The notes: generated from the sequence alone by a model not told the origin. Counted from the stretch's first letter, positions 1 to 9,677 are shown. The stretch is DNA of 62,954 nt from RGIG4097 sp937885645 (GCA_937885645.1 CALABJ010000006.1:1-62954), one strand, 5' to 3'. Program-made: numbers and translations.

Positions 1-287
1 TTGTCCATGTGTAGGTTTTGCCGTCATAGGTGAGGGGGCAACCTTGTTGGTCATAAGTTATTGCCTTACCTCCAAATGAAGTCAGCCTGTCAGGGTGGGT
101 TAAGTCATATGAGAATGCAGTGGTTGCGGTTGCTGTGCCGGGAGTGCTTGCGGTTGTGTAGGCGTGCGTCTTTTTGCTTGTCACGTTGCCCACACTGTCA
201 TACACGTAGGTGTACGTTTTGTTCAAGGCGCTGTTGTTTTCACGAACAAGTCTGCCTGCCATATCATACACGTATGACTTGGATGTG
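1..287. repeat. Left arm of inverted rhs repeat (partner 62668-62954)
   Basis: The reverse complement of these bases matches 62668-62954 with 14 mismatches by my count, mostly at third codon positions. Bases 1-55 match 62900-62954 perfectly, and base 56 is the first mismatch. The arms are in inverted orientation within paralogous RHS genes. Confidence 0.95.
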
Positions 288-3214
288 CCGGCATCGCTAT
301 CTGTTTCACCCACAATTCTGCCGAGGGCGTCATAGGTGAATGAAATATCATTGATATCAATTACTTCGCCGTCTACTTTCTCAGTGTCAATCACTCTTGA
401 AACTCTATTTTTATTATACCATATGCTCTTCACAAAATCAATATCGTTAACTGTATTTGTTTTTTTGCTAAGACGTTTATATCCATCGTATACATTCTCA
501 GTTTGTGCTTTCACACTTCCGCCAACGCTATAATCATGCCTGTACACCCTATTATCCGTATCCCAAAAATACACGAGAGTAGCATAGTTGATATCGTCCT
601 TGATTTCACCTGTTGCGCTATTGGTAAAAGCCCTTTCAACAACACGACCAGCAAGGTCTTTAACGGTGTTTGTTGTGCTTATGACGCTTGCCCCTGATTT
701 TGTGACGATTCTGTTCGTGTCATCGTCTATTTTGCCAAAATAAGTAATTTGACTGTTTGTGAGGTCGGTGGTTGATTTGAGCGTATTGCTTCCCTTTCCG
801 TCACCATAGTCCATTTGATTGCCATTTGCATCGAAATAGGGACTCAACGAATATGTGTTTTCTCTGCGGTTACTGACAGAAATCTCTCTTCCATAATTAT
901 CAACTTCTGCGACGTTTGAATAACTTGCAGAACTAGACGTAAAGGATGTTACCGTCACCTTCTTATAGTCGTTTTCATATAAGATGTTTTTCAAAACAGT
1001 GCCATTTTTTCCAATGTTTGTGAGATCATTGGTTGTATATCCAAAAGTATAACTCACTCCACCCGAACTCATGGCAGACACCTTTCCGTTTGCATAAGAG
1101 ATGTCATTCTGTGTGCATTCATTATCAGCTCCAAATGTGCTTTGTTTAAGGTCTGCACCGTCATCTGTGTATAAACTGCTTGTTTCTGTCACACCTTCAA
1201 TTGTCTCTTTTGTAATGTTTCCCCACAGATCATCGGTTGTATATATTGTCACTGTGTTAAACTCATCAGTCATCGACAAAAGTTTGGTGCAATTATCGTT
1301 GTACGTATATTGTTTTGTTATATTGTCGTTGACAGTATGACTTGTTATAAGCCCCAATGAGTTGCGTGTGCAAGACTCAAGCAAATAGTTGTGTGTCAAC
1401 AAAGGAACTGTGCTTATATCTCTACGCTCAACAAGGTCCAGATTAATATTATATTTAGTATACAAATAGCCTGGCGGAATAGGGCGCTCGACTGTCATAA
1501 AAACGCCTTCTTCATCTTCAGGGAAAAGGTATTTTTCTGTTTTTACACTATTTTGAGAAAGCACGTTGTTTGTCAGCTGATCAAAATCACTCATTGAATA
1601 GGATTCAGTCACAGTCGTACCGTCCTCTGTTTCATATTCTCTGTGGACTTCAATGCTTTCTACGTTTGTAATAAAGTTACGACCGCCGTTAAAGTAGAAC
1701 TCATTTGTTCTATTGTGTTTTTTAACTGCAATGAAGTATTTCATAATATCTTCAAATGTAACGTTTGACATTGCCGTGTCAATATGACCATTGATACTGT
1801 TGTCAAATCTCAACTCCCTGAGGTCAAGAGTTTTTGAAAGGGTTGTGCTTACAAGAGATGTTTTTATATCCTGCAAACGCTTGTCGAGAAACACCACCTT
1901 TACGTCTGCAAATGCGGCAACTTGCGGATTTGCAAAAGTAATAGTTGATGAATCATTTTCAAAAGGTATCATAAAATATTGCCATTGACCAGGTTGCAAA
2001 ATCTCAATTCCATATGTTCTTCCCTTAAGACCAATAACGCACGATTCAAGCTCGTGTGCTATCCAGCCACAAAGAACTGCATTTCCCGTGTATTTGGAGC
2101 TTGGTGTATCTTCATCGAATTCAAACGAATACGTCAAACCCGCCCATGATAAACTTAGTCTATGTCCCATATCGGGCGAAATCCCACCATTGGGGCTATC
2201 AAATCCTTGGACAGAAACGATTCCTTTGTACATGCCGTCTGTAAATGATATGGGGGTTTCTCCATCTTCAATTTCGTATGTATATTTGGGCTGATGATTT
2301 TCATATTGGACTCTGGTTTTTACATTGTAAAAATCAGTTGTATCCATCACCACGATTTCATTGTCGCTTGACAATTTTCGTGCCTGATAAATATTGCCAT
2401 CAACTATATTCCCATTTCTTAAAATCGAAATCCCAATTTGTTCGCCGTAACTTTTTGTACAAAGCACAACGTTTGAATGTTCATTGGGTTCATCGGTATC
2501 TTTTTCCCTTGAAGAAACTATATATGCACCAGCGATCGAAGAATCACACATATAGTCTACTCCTGAATAATGCTTGACGATTGGTCCAATTGTGCTAGCA
2601 ACAATATTACATACGAGAAATGGGTCCCCTGCGCCGACGGTATAAGATACCGAGGTCATGTTTGATGTTTCTTCATCATATGTGAAGGACAATACCTTAT
2701 ACGTAACACTTACTCCAGGGCGATAAACAATTGATGTCAATTTACCACCATCGTACACGAATCTAAGCATTTCTTCCCCATATTTATCAATGGATCCAAT
2801 AAGCTTACCTTCGCTATCAAAGACTTCTTTATTAAAGTCAGGATATTCCAATACATATCCTGTATTGGTGCGTCTAAGCATACGATGTGAATTGTCGTTG
2901 ACAGAATATGCGGGTAGTTCGTAAGATGCAGTGCCATTATGCGGCAAGTTGCAGGCGATCTTGTTGCCATTGCTGTCAATAAGTTGAATTGTTGTTCCGT
3001 TAATAAGCAGTTTTTTCTGCAAATTCAATTTAAAACCATCACCTATATTAAAACAGTTTTCTTCTTCGAGCATTGAGTTATACACCAAACTCAGCTCAAT
3101 ATTGCTTTTTACGTCGCCAAAAGCGACAAGAGGTAGTGCATGATAATAGTCGAAATACGGCACAGCCAATGATGCACTGCCTACACTAAATTTTTTGTTA
3201 TAATTACTCATATT
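1..3214 (-). CDS. RHS/YD-repeat protein A, 3' end cut by the window edge
   Basis: About 1071 codons are open with no stop before the window edge, so the C-terminus is missing. The start at 3214 follows an AAGGAG-type ribosome binding site. The first residues (MSNYNKKFSVGSASLAVPYF) show no signal peptide or membrane helix. The C-terminal third carries YD/RHS repeats: YDALGRI, YDMAGRLVRE, YDSVGNVTSK. RHS proteins form large beta-cocoon shells that often deliver C-terminal toxins; no toxin tip is visible here. The product is a paralogue of the gene at 59720-62954: the N-terminal halves clearly differ, but the last 287 bases shown are nearly identical. A small sigma-like regulator lies just upstream in the same direction and may control it. 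RHS family is certain from the repeats; cargo and role are unknown. Confidence 0.85.
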
Positions 3215-3261
3215 TTTTGTCTCCTTTTTTTATTATTTTTGTTTTACCTTTGGCCTTAGGT

Positions 3262-3287
3262 GTGGAGGGGCACTTGGCCCTCTCCAC
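3262..3287. other. Inverted repeat between regulator and RHS gene A
   Basis: GTGGAGGGG pairs with CCCTCTCCAC (one bulged base) around a short loop, between the stop of the sigma-like gene and the RHS start. No T-run follows on the minus strand, so a simple intrinsic terminator is unlikely. An RNA processing or translation-coupling structure is possible. Confidence 0.4.
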
Positions 3288-3304
3288 TTAAAAGCCACCA
3301 AAAG

Positions 3305-3853
3305 TTAGGTTTGTGAAGGGTCTGTGACTATTTTTGCAAAATTCTTTTTGGCTGTTTCAAGACGAAGATATATAGCGCGCGTCGAGACACCTTCTTGTTG
3401 TGCTATCTCTGCGACAGGAACTCCTTCGGCACAAACCAACCACAAGAGATCCGCTTGTTTGGCCGGCATACTTGCATACATTCTTCGCTTAAAGAGTTCC
3501 GTGTCAATCTCTTTTTCCGCGTTCGAGATACCACCATCAACACCCAAAAGCTCTATGGGATTAATGAATGTCGTAGCTTCATCGACTGTACACGTATTCT
3601 TTACATGACCGCTCCTATGCCTATCAAATTTGTGCCAGCAGTTATACTCTTCCCTGTTTAGTTCGTCTACGAATTCTTGTATTGACTTTTTATGTGCTGT
3701 TGGCTTCAGTTCTTCGGGTGCCCGCGCAAGTTCATCTTGATAAAGCCTTTCAAGAAATTCTTCCATTTCATTTTTGTCAACAGACAATTCACGTCTGTCT
3801 TTTTTGCCATCATACTTCAGTATGATCTTTGCTACTTTGGGGTCTTTTTGCAT
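3305..3853 (-). CDS. Small sigma-region-4-like HTH regulator
   Basis: 182 residues. The C-terminal 55 residues read as a sigma-70 region 4 / LuxR-like helix-turn-helix: the recognition part VAEIAQQEGVSTRAIY is preceded by MPAKQADLLWLVCAEG, the usual 'count-and-branch' helix of sigma-like factors. The N-terminal two thirds is charged (DELARAPEELKP, EEYNCWHKFDRHRSGH) and has no recognisable core-binding region 2, so it is either a reduced sigma-like factor or an unrelated DNA-binding protein. Start chosen at 3853 because GGAGGAAACTTT precedes it. It lies 90 bp upstream of RHS gene A in the same direction, so control of that gene is the simplest reading. The 129-residue protein at 19324-19713 has a similar C-terminal module. 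Function unproven. Confidence 0.7.
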   Translation of the reverse strand: MQKDPKVAKIILKYDGKKDRRELSVDKNEMEEFLERLYQDELARAPEELKPTAHKKSIQEFVDELNREEYNCWHKFDRHRSGHVKNTCTVDEATTFINPIELLGVDGGISNAEKEIDTELFKRRMYASMPAKQADLLWLVCAEGVPVAEIAQQEGVSTRAIYLRLETAKKNFAKIVTDPSQT

Positions 3854-4060
3854 AAAGTTTCCTCCGTTTATTGATTTTTAAAATCAATCTCTGCAGGAAA
3901 CAAAAGGTCGGACACCATATGAATGTCCGACCATAAACACGCAAAAATTACATGGCTAAAATAGGCGGACACTTAGAGGGATCCAGCAAATTAATTGCTT
4001 GTCCTTCCTTATGGTTCCCGCCGCTTTTAATGGCCATCTCAAAGCGTGAGATTTGATTTC
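3854..4060 (-). promoter_or_regulatory. Long structured leader upstream of the sigma-like gene
   Basis: About 200 non-coding bases separate a TATAAT (4067-4072, minus) from the start codon at 3853. They hold a 9-bp perfect hairpin (GGTCGGACA / TGTCCGACC, 3906-3932), a 6-bp hairpin (ATCTCA / TGAGAT, 4036-4052) and GCAA / TTGC around 3986-3998. A longer-range pairing of GGACA with TGTCC near 3966-4001 is also possible. I recognise no riboswitch class. It may be a structured 5' UTR or an independent small RNA. Confidence 0.4.
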
Positions 4061-4066
4061 ATTTGC

Positions 4067-4072
4067 ATTATA
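4067..4072 (-). promoter_or_regulatory. Candidate -10 box for the sigma-like/RHS unit
   Basis: Perfect TATAAT on the minus strand. The position 17 bp upstream reads GTGCTT, a poor -35. A promoter lacking a -35 but followed upstream by a phased repeat array (4106-4144) is typical of activator-dependent promoters. The activator is unknown. Confidence 0.45.
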
Positions 4073-4105
4073 CAACCCGTTTTTACTAAAAGCACTAAGT
4101 TGTGC

Positions 4106-4144
4106 CTAGGAGATTTCTAGGATAAAACTAGGAAAAAACTAGGA
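4106..4144. repeat. Four CTAGGA boxes at exact 11-bp spacing
   Basis: CTAGGA occurs at 4106, 4117, 4128 and 4139, a strict 11-bp period, with A-rich spacers in phase. One box per helical turn suggests a cooperatively bound regulator on one DNA face and possible intrinsic curvature. The array lies between the divergent sigma-like/RHS unit and the Hachiman-like operon, about 34 bp upstream of the minus-strand TATAAT and 84 bp upstream of the plus-strand promoter. Confidence 0.75.
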
Positions 4145-4227
4145 TTAAAAAATATATTGTTTAAACTCGAAAATTCGCTTTTAAATTCATCTCAAAGCAC
4201 TAATTTTGCTGATTTTTTTCTTTATTC

Positions 4228-4256
4228 TTGTGAACATGCTATTTTATCGGTATAAT
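4228..4256 (+). promoter_or_regulatory. Sigma-A promoter for the Hachiman-like operon
   Basis: TTGTGA (4228-4233), 17-bp spacer, perfect TATAAT (4251-4256). It lies about 92 bp upstream of the chosen first start codon at 4348 and is the best promoter match in the divergent intergenic region. Confidence 0.65.
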
Positions 4257-4347
4257 GTAGATGAATCAGTTGATTTTTACTAATATTAATCGAACCGACT
4301 AATAAGAATGTCCTCCCTTATTCCACAAAATTTTAATGAGGTACAAA

Positions 4348-5799
4348 ATGAAGAGATTGTGTTTTGGCACGTTATTGAGAATATTTTATGAGTGCAGAAG
4401 GTCTGGATCTCAAAACAGCATATGCCAGACGATGCTTGATGTCTTTGACGGATCCATTTTGTCTGCCGTTGATGCTGCTGTTAATAAGTTGAAAAAGGGT
4501 GTAGATAATGTATCCCCCATAATTACTGAAACTGCAAGGAATTCGACTTATGAAAAAACCATTAATAAAATTGAACCATTGATAAAGCTCATAAAACCAG
4601 AGAAATATATTTCAATAATTCGTGCGATTAAGGCAGTTTTGCGAGAAGACACAACAATCCAGGATGACACAACCCTGGGATATGTTAGTGGCTATGAAAA
4701 ATCAAAGATTCTTGCTTCGACGACATTTACTTTCAACGAGTTAATAGCAAATATCTTATATTATGTCGTAGGATATGTCTCAAATAGAGATTGCCGCGAT
4801 TCGTTAGTTGATTTTGAAACTGATTTTGTCTCGCAATTTAATACTGGAGAAACAATTCATCTTGAAACATACGTTTCCGAGAAGTTAGTCCCGTTGAAAA
4901 AAGTAATTAACGATGACAAATTTAACGGTGTATTCACTAAAGCATGTGAATGTACTTTAACTGGTTTAACAACCGACTCCACCGTTGAATTTTACATGGT
5001 TTCTGTCAACAATTTTAAATTTAAATTTAAAGAACTTCAACAATATGTGTCTGATCATATCGGAGAATACGTATTTTCACGAAACAAAATCGATTCGATA
5101 ATTACAGACGGAAGAACATCATCTTTAAATCTAGACGCAATAAAAGAGCTCATGAAAACTAGCAAAATAGGCGGAACCTGGTCGAATAGCACCTTGGGTG
5201 AAATATTGCTTTTTGTTTTTCTAGAAAATGTTCTCGGGGCTCCTAAAATTATGTCTAAATTGGAAATAGATCGGGCTGCCGGAGGGCAAATAATTAGCAA
5301 ATGTGATGGAGTACATCTTCTTATGTCACAGCGAGGAGAATTTCTTCATAGCCAACTTGTTTTTGGAGCGTCTGACATAGTTGGAAATTTAAAAGTCGCA
5401 GTCGATCGCGCGTTAGATAAAATTATTGCAATTCGCGATAATGAAGATTCCGAACTTCAACTCGTTGATAATACTATTTACGACAACATTTACGATCCAG
5501 AAACTACGACTTTCTTAAAAAACCTGTTAGTCCCTAAATCTCCGACAATGCTTTCTCCTGAGATGTCTTTTGCTGCTTTTTTAGGCTATACAGTAAATGT
5601 CTCTGCAAAGGGATTAACCCAAGAACAATTTCGCACGGCAGTACTATCACGACTTCAAGCAGACATAGAAGAACTTAAGCCATATGTACTAAAGAAAATA
5701 GAAGACTTGGGCCTAGAAAAATATGATTTATACATATATGTTCTTCCATTCAATGATGCACCAAACGAAAGTGTTGAAATAATGAACAGCATTATATAA
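4348..5799 (+). CDS. HamA-like (DUF1837-type) defence protein
   Basis: 483 residues. Start taken at 4348 because GAGGT sits 6 bases upstream; an in-frame ATG at 4336 has no site. The N-terminal ~260 residues are unknown to me. From about residue 283 the pattern LGEILLFVFLENVLGAPK, CDGVHLL (320) and VFGASDIVGNLK (338-349) fits what I remember of the DUF1837/HamA fold, a PD-(D/E)XK-like effector of the two-gene Hachiman antiphage system. The next gene, 15 bp downstream, is a large SF2 helicase, which is the Hachiman arrangement. Two oddities: it is longer than the roughly 300 residues I expect for HamA, and the place where I expect an E-x-K catalytic pair reads A-S-D. AT-rich codon use compared with the core genes suggests transfer. 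Alternative: another helicase-partner nuclease of a defence island. Confidence 0.6.
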   Translation: MKRLCFGTLLRIFYECRRSGSQNSICQTMLDVFDGSILSAVDAAVNKLKKGVDNVSPIITETARNSTYEKTINKIEPLIKLIKPEKYISIIRAIKAVLREDTTIQDDTTLGYVSGYEKSKILASTTFTFNELIANILYYVVGYVSNRDCRDSLVDFETDFVSQFNTGETIHLETYVSEKLVPLKKVINDDKFNGVFTKACECTLTGLTTDSTVEFYMVSVNNFKFKFKELQQYVSDHIGEYVFSRNKIDSIITDGRTSSLNLDAIKELMKTSKIGGTWSNSTLGEILLFVFLENVLGAPKIMSKLEIDRAAGGQIISKCDGVHLLMSQRGEFLHSQLVFGASDIVGNLKVAVDRALDKIIAIRDNEDSELQLVDNTIYDNIYDPETTTFLKNLLVPKSPTMLSPEMSFAAFLGYTVNVSAKGLTQEQFRTAVLSRLQADIEELKPYVLKKIEDLGLEKYDLYIYVLPFNDAPNESVEIMNSII

Positions 5800-5814
5800 A
5801 GGGGGAAAGCACTA

Positions 5815-8424
5815 ATGGGTATTCCAAGAAATGCTACACTTGCAGAAAGTATCTATCGAGATATTGATAAAAACGAATATCTTAACCAAATATATAGCGA
5901 TTTACTATACAACTATTCAATTCGCTTATTTTCGCTTAATTTATCAGAGAAAGAGATTGACATCAACGCCGCTCTGCGATTCGCCGATATTCTTTCAAAA
6001 TCAACATACACAGAAAATGCACAAAAACATCGTATGTGGGCACAGGAAATCATTGTATTATTACATATTTTGTACCCAAACAACGATAAAATCATGGCTT
6101 TTCTAGGATCGGTGCTTTCTTCGATCGGAAACTATAGAGGACTAAATACTCTATCGGACACATACAATAGTGCTGACGTCCTAGATCAATTATATTACGC
6201 ATTCAACAAAGAATTCCTTACTATCCCCGGTTCTTCCAATGAATACTTTTTCCACGCACAAAAAATAGTATACGACAATTTAGGTAAAAAATGTTTGAGT
6301 TATTCTGGCCCAACATCTATGGGGAAATCGTTTGTTATTCAAACATATATCAAAGAACAAATTAAATCCAACACACAATGTAACTTCGCAATATTGGTCC
6401 CCACAAAGGCTCTAATAAACGAGGTGCGTAGCAACCTATGTGCTGAATTAAACGAGATGCTTGCCGCAACTAATTATAGAATTGTAGTTTCCGCCGGTGA
6501 CATTGCACTTCAACACGAGCATAAATACATTTTTGTTATGACACCTGAACGCATGCTACACCTTCTTAATATGCGTCGCGATCTCGTTATTAATTTTATG
6601 TTTGTTGATGAGGCTCATAAAATATCCGAGAAGGGCCCTCGAAGCGCTTTTTACTACAAAGTAATCAACGATGTCGTACAAAGAAAGTCTTCAACTACTA
6701 TTGTCTTTGCATCCCCCAACATCCCTAACCCTGAGATATATCTCAAATTAGTTCCTAATATAGAACATATGAACGCTGATATATTTTCTTCGAAATTCTC
6801 TCCTGTATGTCAATTCAAATATTTAGTAAATATGACAACTGGACAGGTGCAAACGTATGATGATAATTCTAAACGATTAGCCACAACAGTTAATTTGCCA
6901 AATAATTTGAATTTGGTTGATTTAGTTCTAGCTGTTGGACAATACAAACAAAACATTATTTACTGCAACTCTAGAACGAGCGTAATTGATTCCGCAGTAA
7001 AATATTCCGAATCTCTTCCTCAACAAAACAATCTACTATTGGATTCACTTGCAAACGATATTGCTAACGAAGTTCACTCTGACTGTTATCTATCCAGTCT
7101 AATAAAAAAGGGCGTAGCATATCATGTCGGATACTTACCTTCCAGTATTCGGTTGCGCATAGAAAAAGCTTTTGAAAATGGATTAATACGAACAATATTC
7201 TGTACAAGCACCCTGGTAGAGGGTGTAAACCTTCCGGCAGACAATCTATTTATAACAAGTTATAAAGATGGAAACGCCTCAATGGACTCTGTTGCGTTTC
7301 GAAATTTGGTGGGCCGAGTTGGTAGAATAAAATATAATCTTTACGGAAACGTTTTTTTGCTCATAGATGCCGACAATAATGTTAACATGCAAAAAAAGTA
7401 CGAAGAGTTGCTTAACAACGATGTCCCTGAGCAAAAAATTTCTCTAATAGGAAAGCTAAACCAAAAGCAGCGCAAAGAAATAATAGAACATTTAGCATGC
7501 GGAGACATACAACTAAAAGGCTGTAGTGAGTATAAAATCGATGAGTACAATGCAATGCGAAAATTCGCATTAATCGTTGCTCACGACATTGTTTTGGGCC
7601 AAAACACCCCAACTGTAGAAGCTTTTCATGATGTTTTAACGTCTCAGGATAAAGAAAAAATTAAAAGCCTATTTGGAAACAATCGAACTAGTGACGATAT
7701 AACTTTTTCTTATGATCAACTAGAAACCTTGGAAGACGCTATACGGAGCGGACTAAAATATCCCGATATAAATAACGAAAACAGCATTGACTTTAATGAA
7801 CTGGTGGAGTTCCTTTGCCATTTGCGACATATTTTTAAATGGGATATATATGAAAGACATAGCATCGGAAGACGAGATAGATTCGGGAATTATAAATCCA
7901 TCATAGAATGGTATGCCACTATATTAATGCAATGGATACGAGGCAATGGGTTAGGTTACATCATTCATACTGCCTTGAAGCACAAAAAGGAACACCCGTG
8001 GAAAGGCGTTTGGAATGGAAGATATCAAATATGCTCATATTACCGCGATGATTCCTTACAACATAGAAATTATGTAATAGCCGAAACTTTGGATGTCATT
8101 GAAAATGTAATTTTGTTTAATATATCTAACTATTTTAGAAAATTTTCGTTAGAATATAAACGAATACATGGCTTAGAAAATTTCGACAATGATTGGTATG
8201 AGTTTGTCGAATACGGAACAACCAACCCGCTAACCATTTTCTTACAACAACATGGATATTCTCGCGAAAGTTCTCAATATATCATGTCACATCCTAGATA
8301 CCTTGTACAAATAAATGATGAATATAAAATTAAGCAGTCTATTTTAGGATGTGATAATATCAATGTCATACATGAGACAAAAGACATAATTTACAATGCT
8401 CCTGATTTGTTTATAGCTGACTAA
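5815..8424 (+). CDS. HamB-like SF2 defence helicase
   Basis: 869 residues, start preceded by AAAGGGGGAAAG. Superfamily 2 motifs are in order: Walker A GPTSMGKS (165-172), motif Ia VPTKALINEV (~195-204), MTPERML (~242), Walker B DEAH (265-268), a SAT-like FASPN, motif V region CTSTLVEGVNLPADN, and motif VI FRNLVGRVGR. The ~150-residue N-terminal and ~300-residue C-terminal regions have no assignment. The protein should translocate on DNA using ATP and act with the upstream HamA-like protein; in Hachiman the helicase is the damage/phage sensor that releases the nuclease. Translationally coupled to its partner (15-bp gap) and followed by a strong terminator, so the two genes form a complete unit. 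Helicase certain; Hachiman membership inferred from the pairing. Confidence 0.7.
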   Translation: MGIPRNATLAESIYRDIDKNEYLNQIYSDLLYNYSIRLFSLNLSEKEIDINAALRFADILSKSTYTENAQKHRMWAQEIIVLLHILYPNNDKIMAFLGSVLSSIGNYRGLNTLSDTYNSADVLDQLYYAFNKEFLTIPGSSNEYFFHAQKIVYDNLGKKCLSYSGPTSMGKSFVIQTYIKEQIKSNTQCNFAILVPTKALINEVRSNLCAELNEMLAATNYRIVVSAGDIALQHEHKYIFVMTPERMLHLLNMRRDLVINFMFVDEAHKISEKGPRSAFYYKVINDVVQRKSSTTIVFASPNIPNPEIYLKLVPNIEHMNADIFSSKFSPVCQFKYLVNMTTGQVQTYDDNSKRLATTVNLPNNLNLVDLVLAVGQYKQNIIYCNSRTSVIDSAVKYSESLPQQNNLLLDSLANDIANEVHSDCYLSSLIKKGVAYHVGYLPSSIRLRIEKAFENGLIRTIFCTSTLVEGVNLPADNLFITSYKDGNASMDSVAFRNLVGRVGRIKYNLYGNVFLLIDADNNVNMQKKYEELLNNDVPEQKISLIGKLNQKQRKEIIEHLACGDIQLKGCSEYKIDEYNAMRKFALIVAHDIVLGQNTPTVEAFHDVLTSQDKEKIKSLFGNNRTSDDITFSYDQLETLEDAIRSGLKYPDINNENSIDFNELVEFLCHLRHIFKWDIYERHSIGRRDRFGNYKSIIEWYATILMQWIRGNGLGYIIHTALKHKKEHPWKGVWNGRYQICSYYRDDSLQHRNYVIAETLDVIENVILFNISNYFRKFSLEYKRIHGLENFDNDWYEFVEYGTTNPLTIFLQQHGYSRESSQYIMSHPRYLVQINDEYKIKQSILGCDNINVIHETKDIIYNAPDLFIAD

Positions 8425-8462
8425 CTCGCAAAAATATCGGTTTGTTTCGGTGATGGTTGTGA

Positions 8463-8521
8463 GGCGTGTGCTTGTTTATATACAAGTGGCTTCGCTTCGC
8501 TCGCCAAAACAAGCACACGCC
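8463..8521. other. 15-bp perfect inverted repeat after the defence operon
   Basis: GGCGTGTGCTTGTTT pairs perfectly with AAACAAGCACACGCC (8507-8521). The 29-base loop contains a smaller hairpin (TGGC...GCCA around GCTTCGCTTCGC). No T-run follows, so it is probably an RNA 3'-end stabiliser or a palindromic boundary element. It lies between convergent genes at the edge of the mobile element. Confidence 0.6.
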
Positions 8522-8552
8522 CTAGAAAAGAAATTGCCTTGACTTAAAATAA

Positions 8553-8623
8553 AAGCCCGATGGAAAGGGTGTGCACGCTAGCCCGCTTGTGTCACACCCC
8601 TTATCCATACGGCTTGTTTTTTT
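8553..8623 (+). terminator. Intrinsic terminator of the defence operon
   Basis: Nested stem AAGCC / GGCTT, ATGGA / TCCAT and GGGTGTG / CACACCC, followed by GTTTTTTTT. It ends the plus-strand transcript just before the convergent rep gene. Confidence 0.8.
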
Positions 8624-8645
8624 TGTTGTCAAGATTTACAAGAAA

Positions 8646-9677
8646 TCATACTTCTTTTCTTAATCGGGCGATTGTTTCTTTTGATACTTTGCCGATATAT
8701 TCGCCCTTATCCCAACAGCCAAAGTCATCAAAGAGTAATAGTTTCTTATCTTCCAAACCAGTCATACACACAACGTCATGGTTCATTATGTCACTAATAA
8801 AAAACTGGGGTAATCCTTTGGAATACACCAGCTTCTCCCCGGACTTGTCAATGTATTTGAGAAGATAGAAGATGGCGTTTGATACTTTGTCTTTAGCGTC
8901 AATTTCCTCAAAATCCGTTCTGCCAAACCGTTCATTAAAATATGAATTTTGCTTTGTTATTTGTCGTCGTTTTGTAATGAAACTATAATCGTTTACCTCG
9001 CATAAAATTCCCGGCATTGTGCCTTCTGGTATATCCATAATTGCGTGAAAGTGAAGTCGATTATTTTCAGGGGAACGCTCCCATGCGCCAATATATTTCC
9101 ACTCTTTTCTGCTACTAAATCTCGAAAGACAAACCCCTAATTCCTTTCTAAAAGACTGCTCGGAGTGTTTTGCGTTGTCATAGGTAAAAGTGCAGAAATA
9201 GTTAAAGTCTTGAAGGTTACTTTTACGAAACATGCGTACTCTCCGGGCAGTCAAGTTTCGAGCTTTTCTTGCCACGCCTAATTCAACGTAAAGACGGCAA
9301 TCCTCATCACTGTCAAACAGAGATCGCATCTTGTCAAAAATGGCTTCTTTTCGCTCCCTCTTAGGCAAATTAAAGTTCTCAGCATACAGCTCATCAAAGT
9401 ATTCTTTCTTAGTCGTAGGACGTTCAAATTCTTCGGTTTCAACACGCTCATTACATTCAGGTTCACTCGTTTCCTTAACTCCTATTTCAACATCATAATC
9501 GTCAGACTCTCCCGGTCTCCATCCCGTATTGTCCTCCGGTCTTTCGACCAGTTTTTTGTCTTTGACGATTATTTCTTCTTCAGCCATTTTAGGCCTTCGT
9601 TTCACCTTTCTGGTGGTATGTGGGATGGCAATATAATGACTGCCATCGTAATAAACTTTTGCTTCTTCATAAGCCAT
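8646..9677 (-). CDS. HUH rolling-circle replication initiator
   Basis: 343 residues from the start at 9677, which has a very strong AAAGGAGGTAAAT site; an upstream in-frame ATG lacks one. The three Rep motifs are present: FCTFTYDN (161-168), the metal-binding HUH motif RLHFHAIM (H209, H211), and a catalytic tyrosine motif YLLKYIDK (Y271, K274). Single-tyrosine HUH endonucleases nick one strand at an origin to start rolling-circle replication of plasmids and single-stranded DNA phages. The ~150-residue N-terminal extension is acidic and unfamiliar. It is the last gene of the long minus-strand run. No relaxase-type mobilisation gene accompanies it, so a replication role fits better than conjugation. 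Confidence 0.8.
   Translation of the reverse strand: MAYEEAKVYYDGSHYIAIPHTTRKVKRRPKMAEEEIIVKDKKLVERPEDNTGWRPGESDDYDVEIGVKETSEPECNERVETEEFERPTTKKEYFDELYAENFNLPKRERKEAIFDKMRSLFDSDEDCRLYVELGVARKARNLTARRVRMFRKSNLQDFNYFCTFTYDNAKHSEQSFRKELGVCLSRFSSRKEWKYIGAWERSPENNRLHFHAIMDIPEGTMPGILCEVNDYSFITKRRQITKQNSYFNERFGRTDFEEIDAKDKVSNAIFYLLKYIDKSGEKLVYSKGLPQFFISDIMNHDVVCMTGLEDKKLLLFDDFGCWDKGEYIGKVSKETIARLRKEV

Noticed and set aside
8425..8645. Left attachment site of the mobile element
   Set aside because: I looked for a copy of the 75-bp repeat, the AATAGCAGGGATTTGA core or the 21451-21609 arms here and between 3854 and 4347, and found none. The left boundary remains unproven.
8646..9677. Conjugative relaxase
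   Set aside because: Single HUH and single-tyrosine motif with no mobilisation accessory genes; size and motif order fit a replication initiator better.
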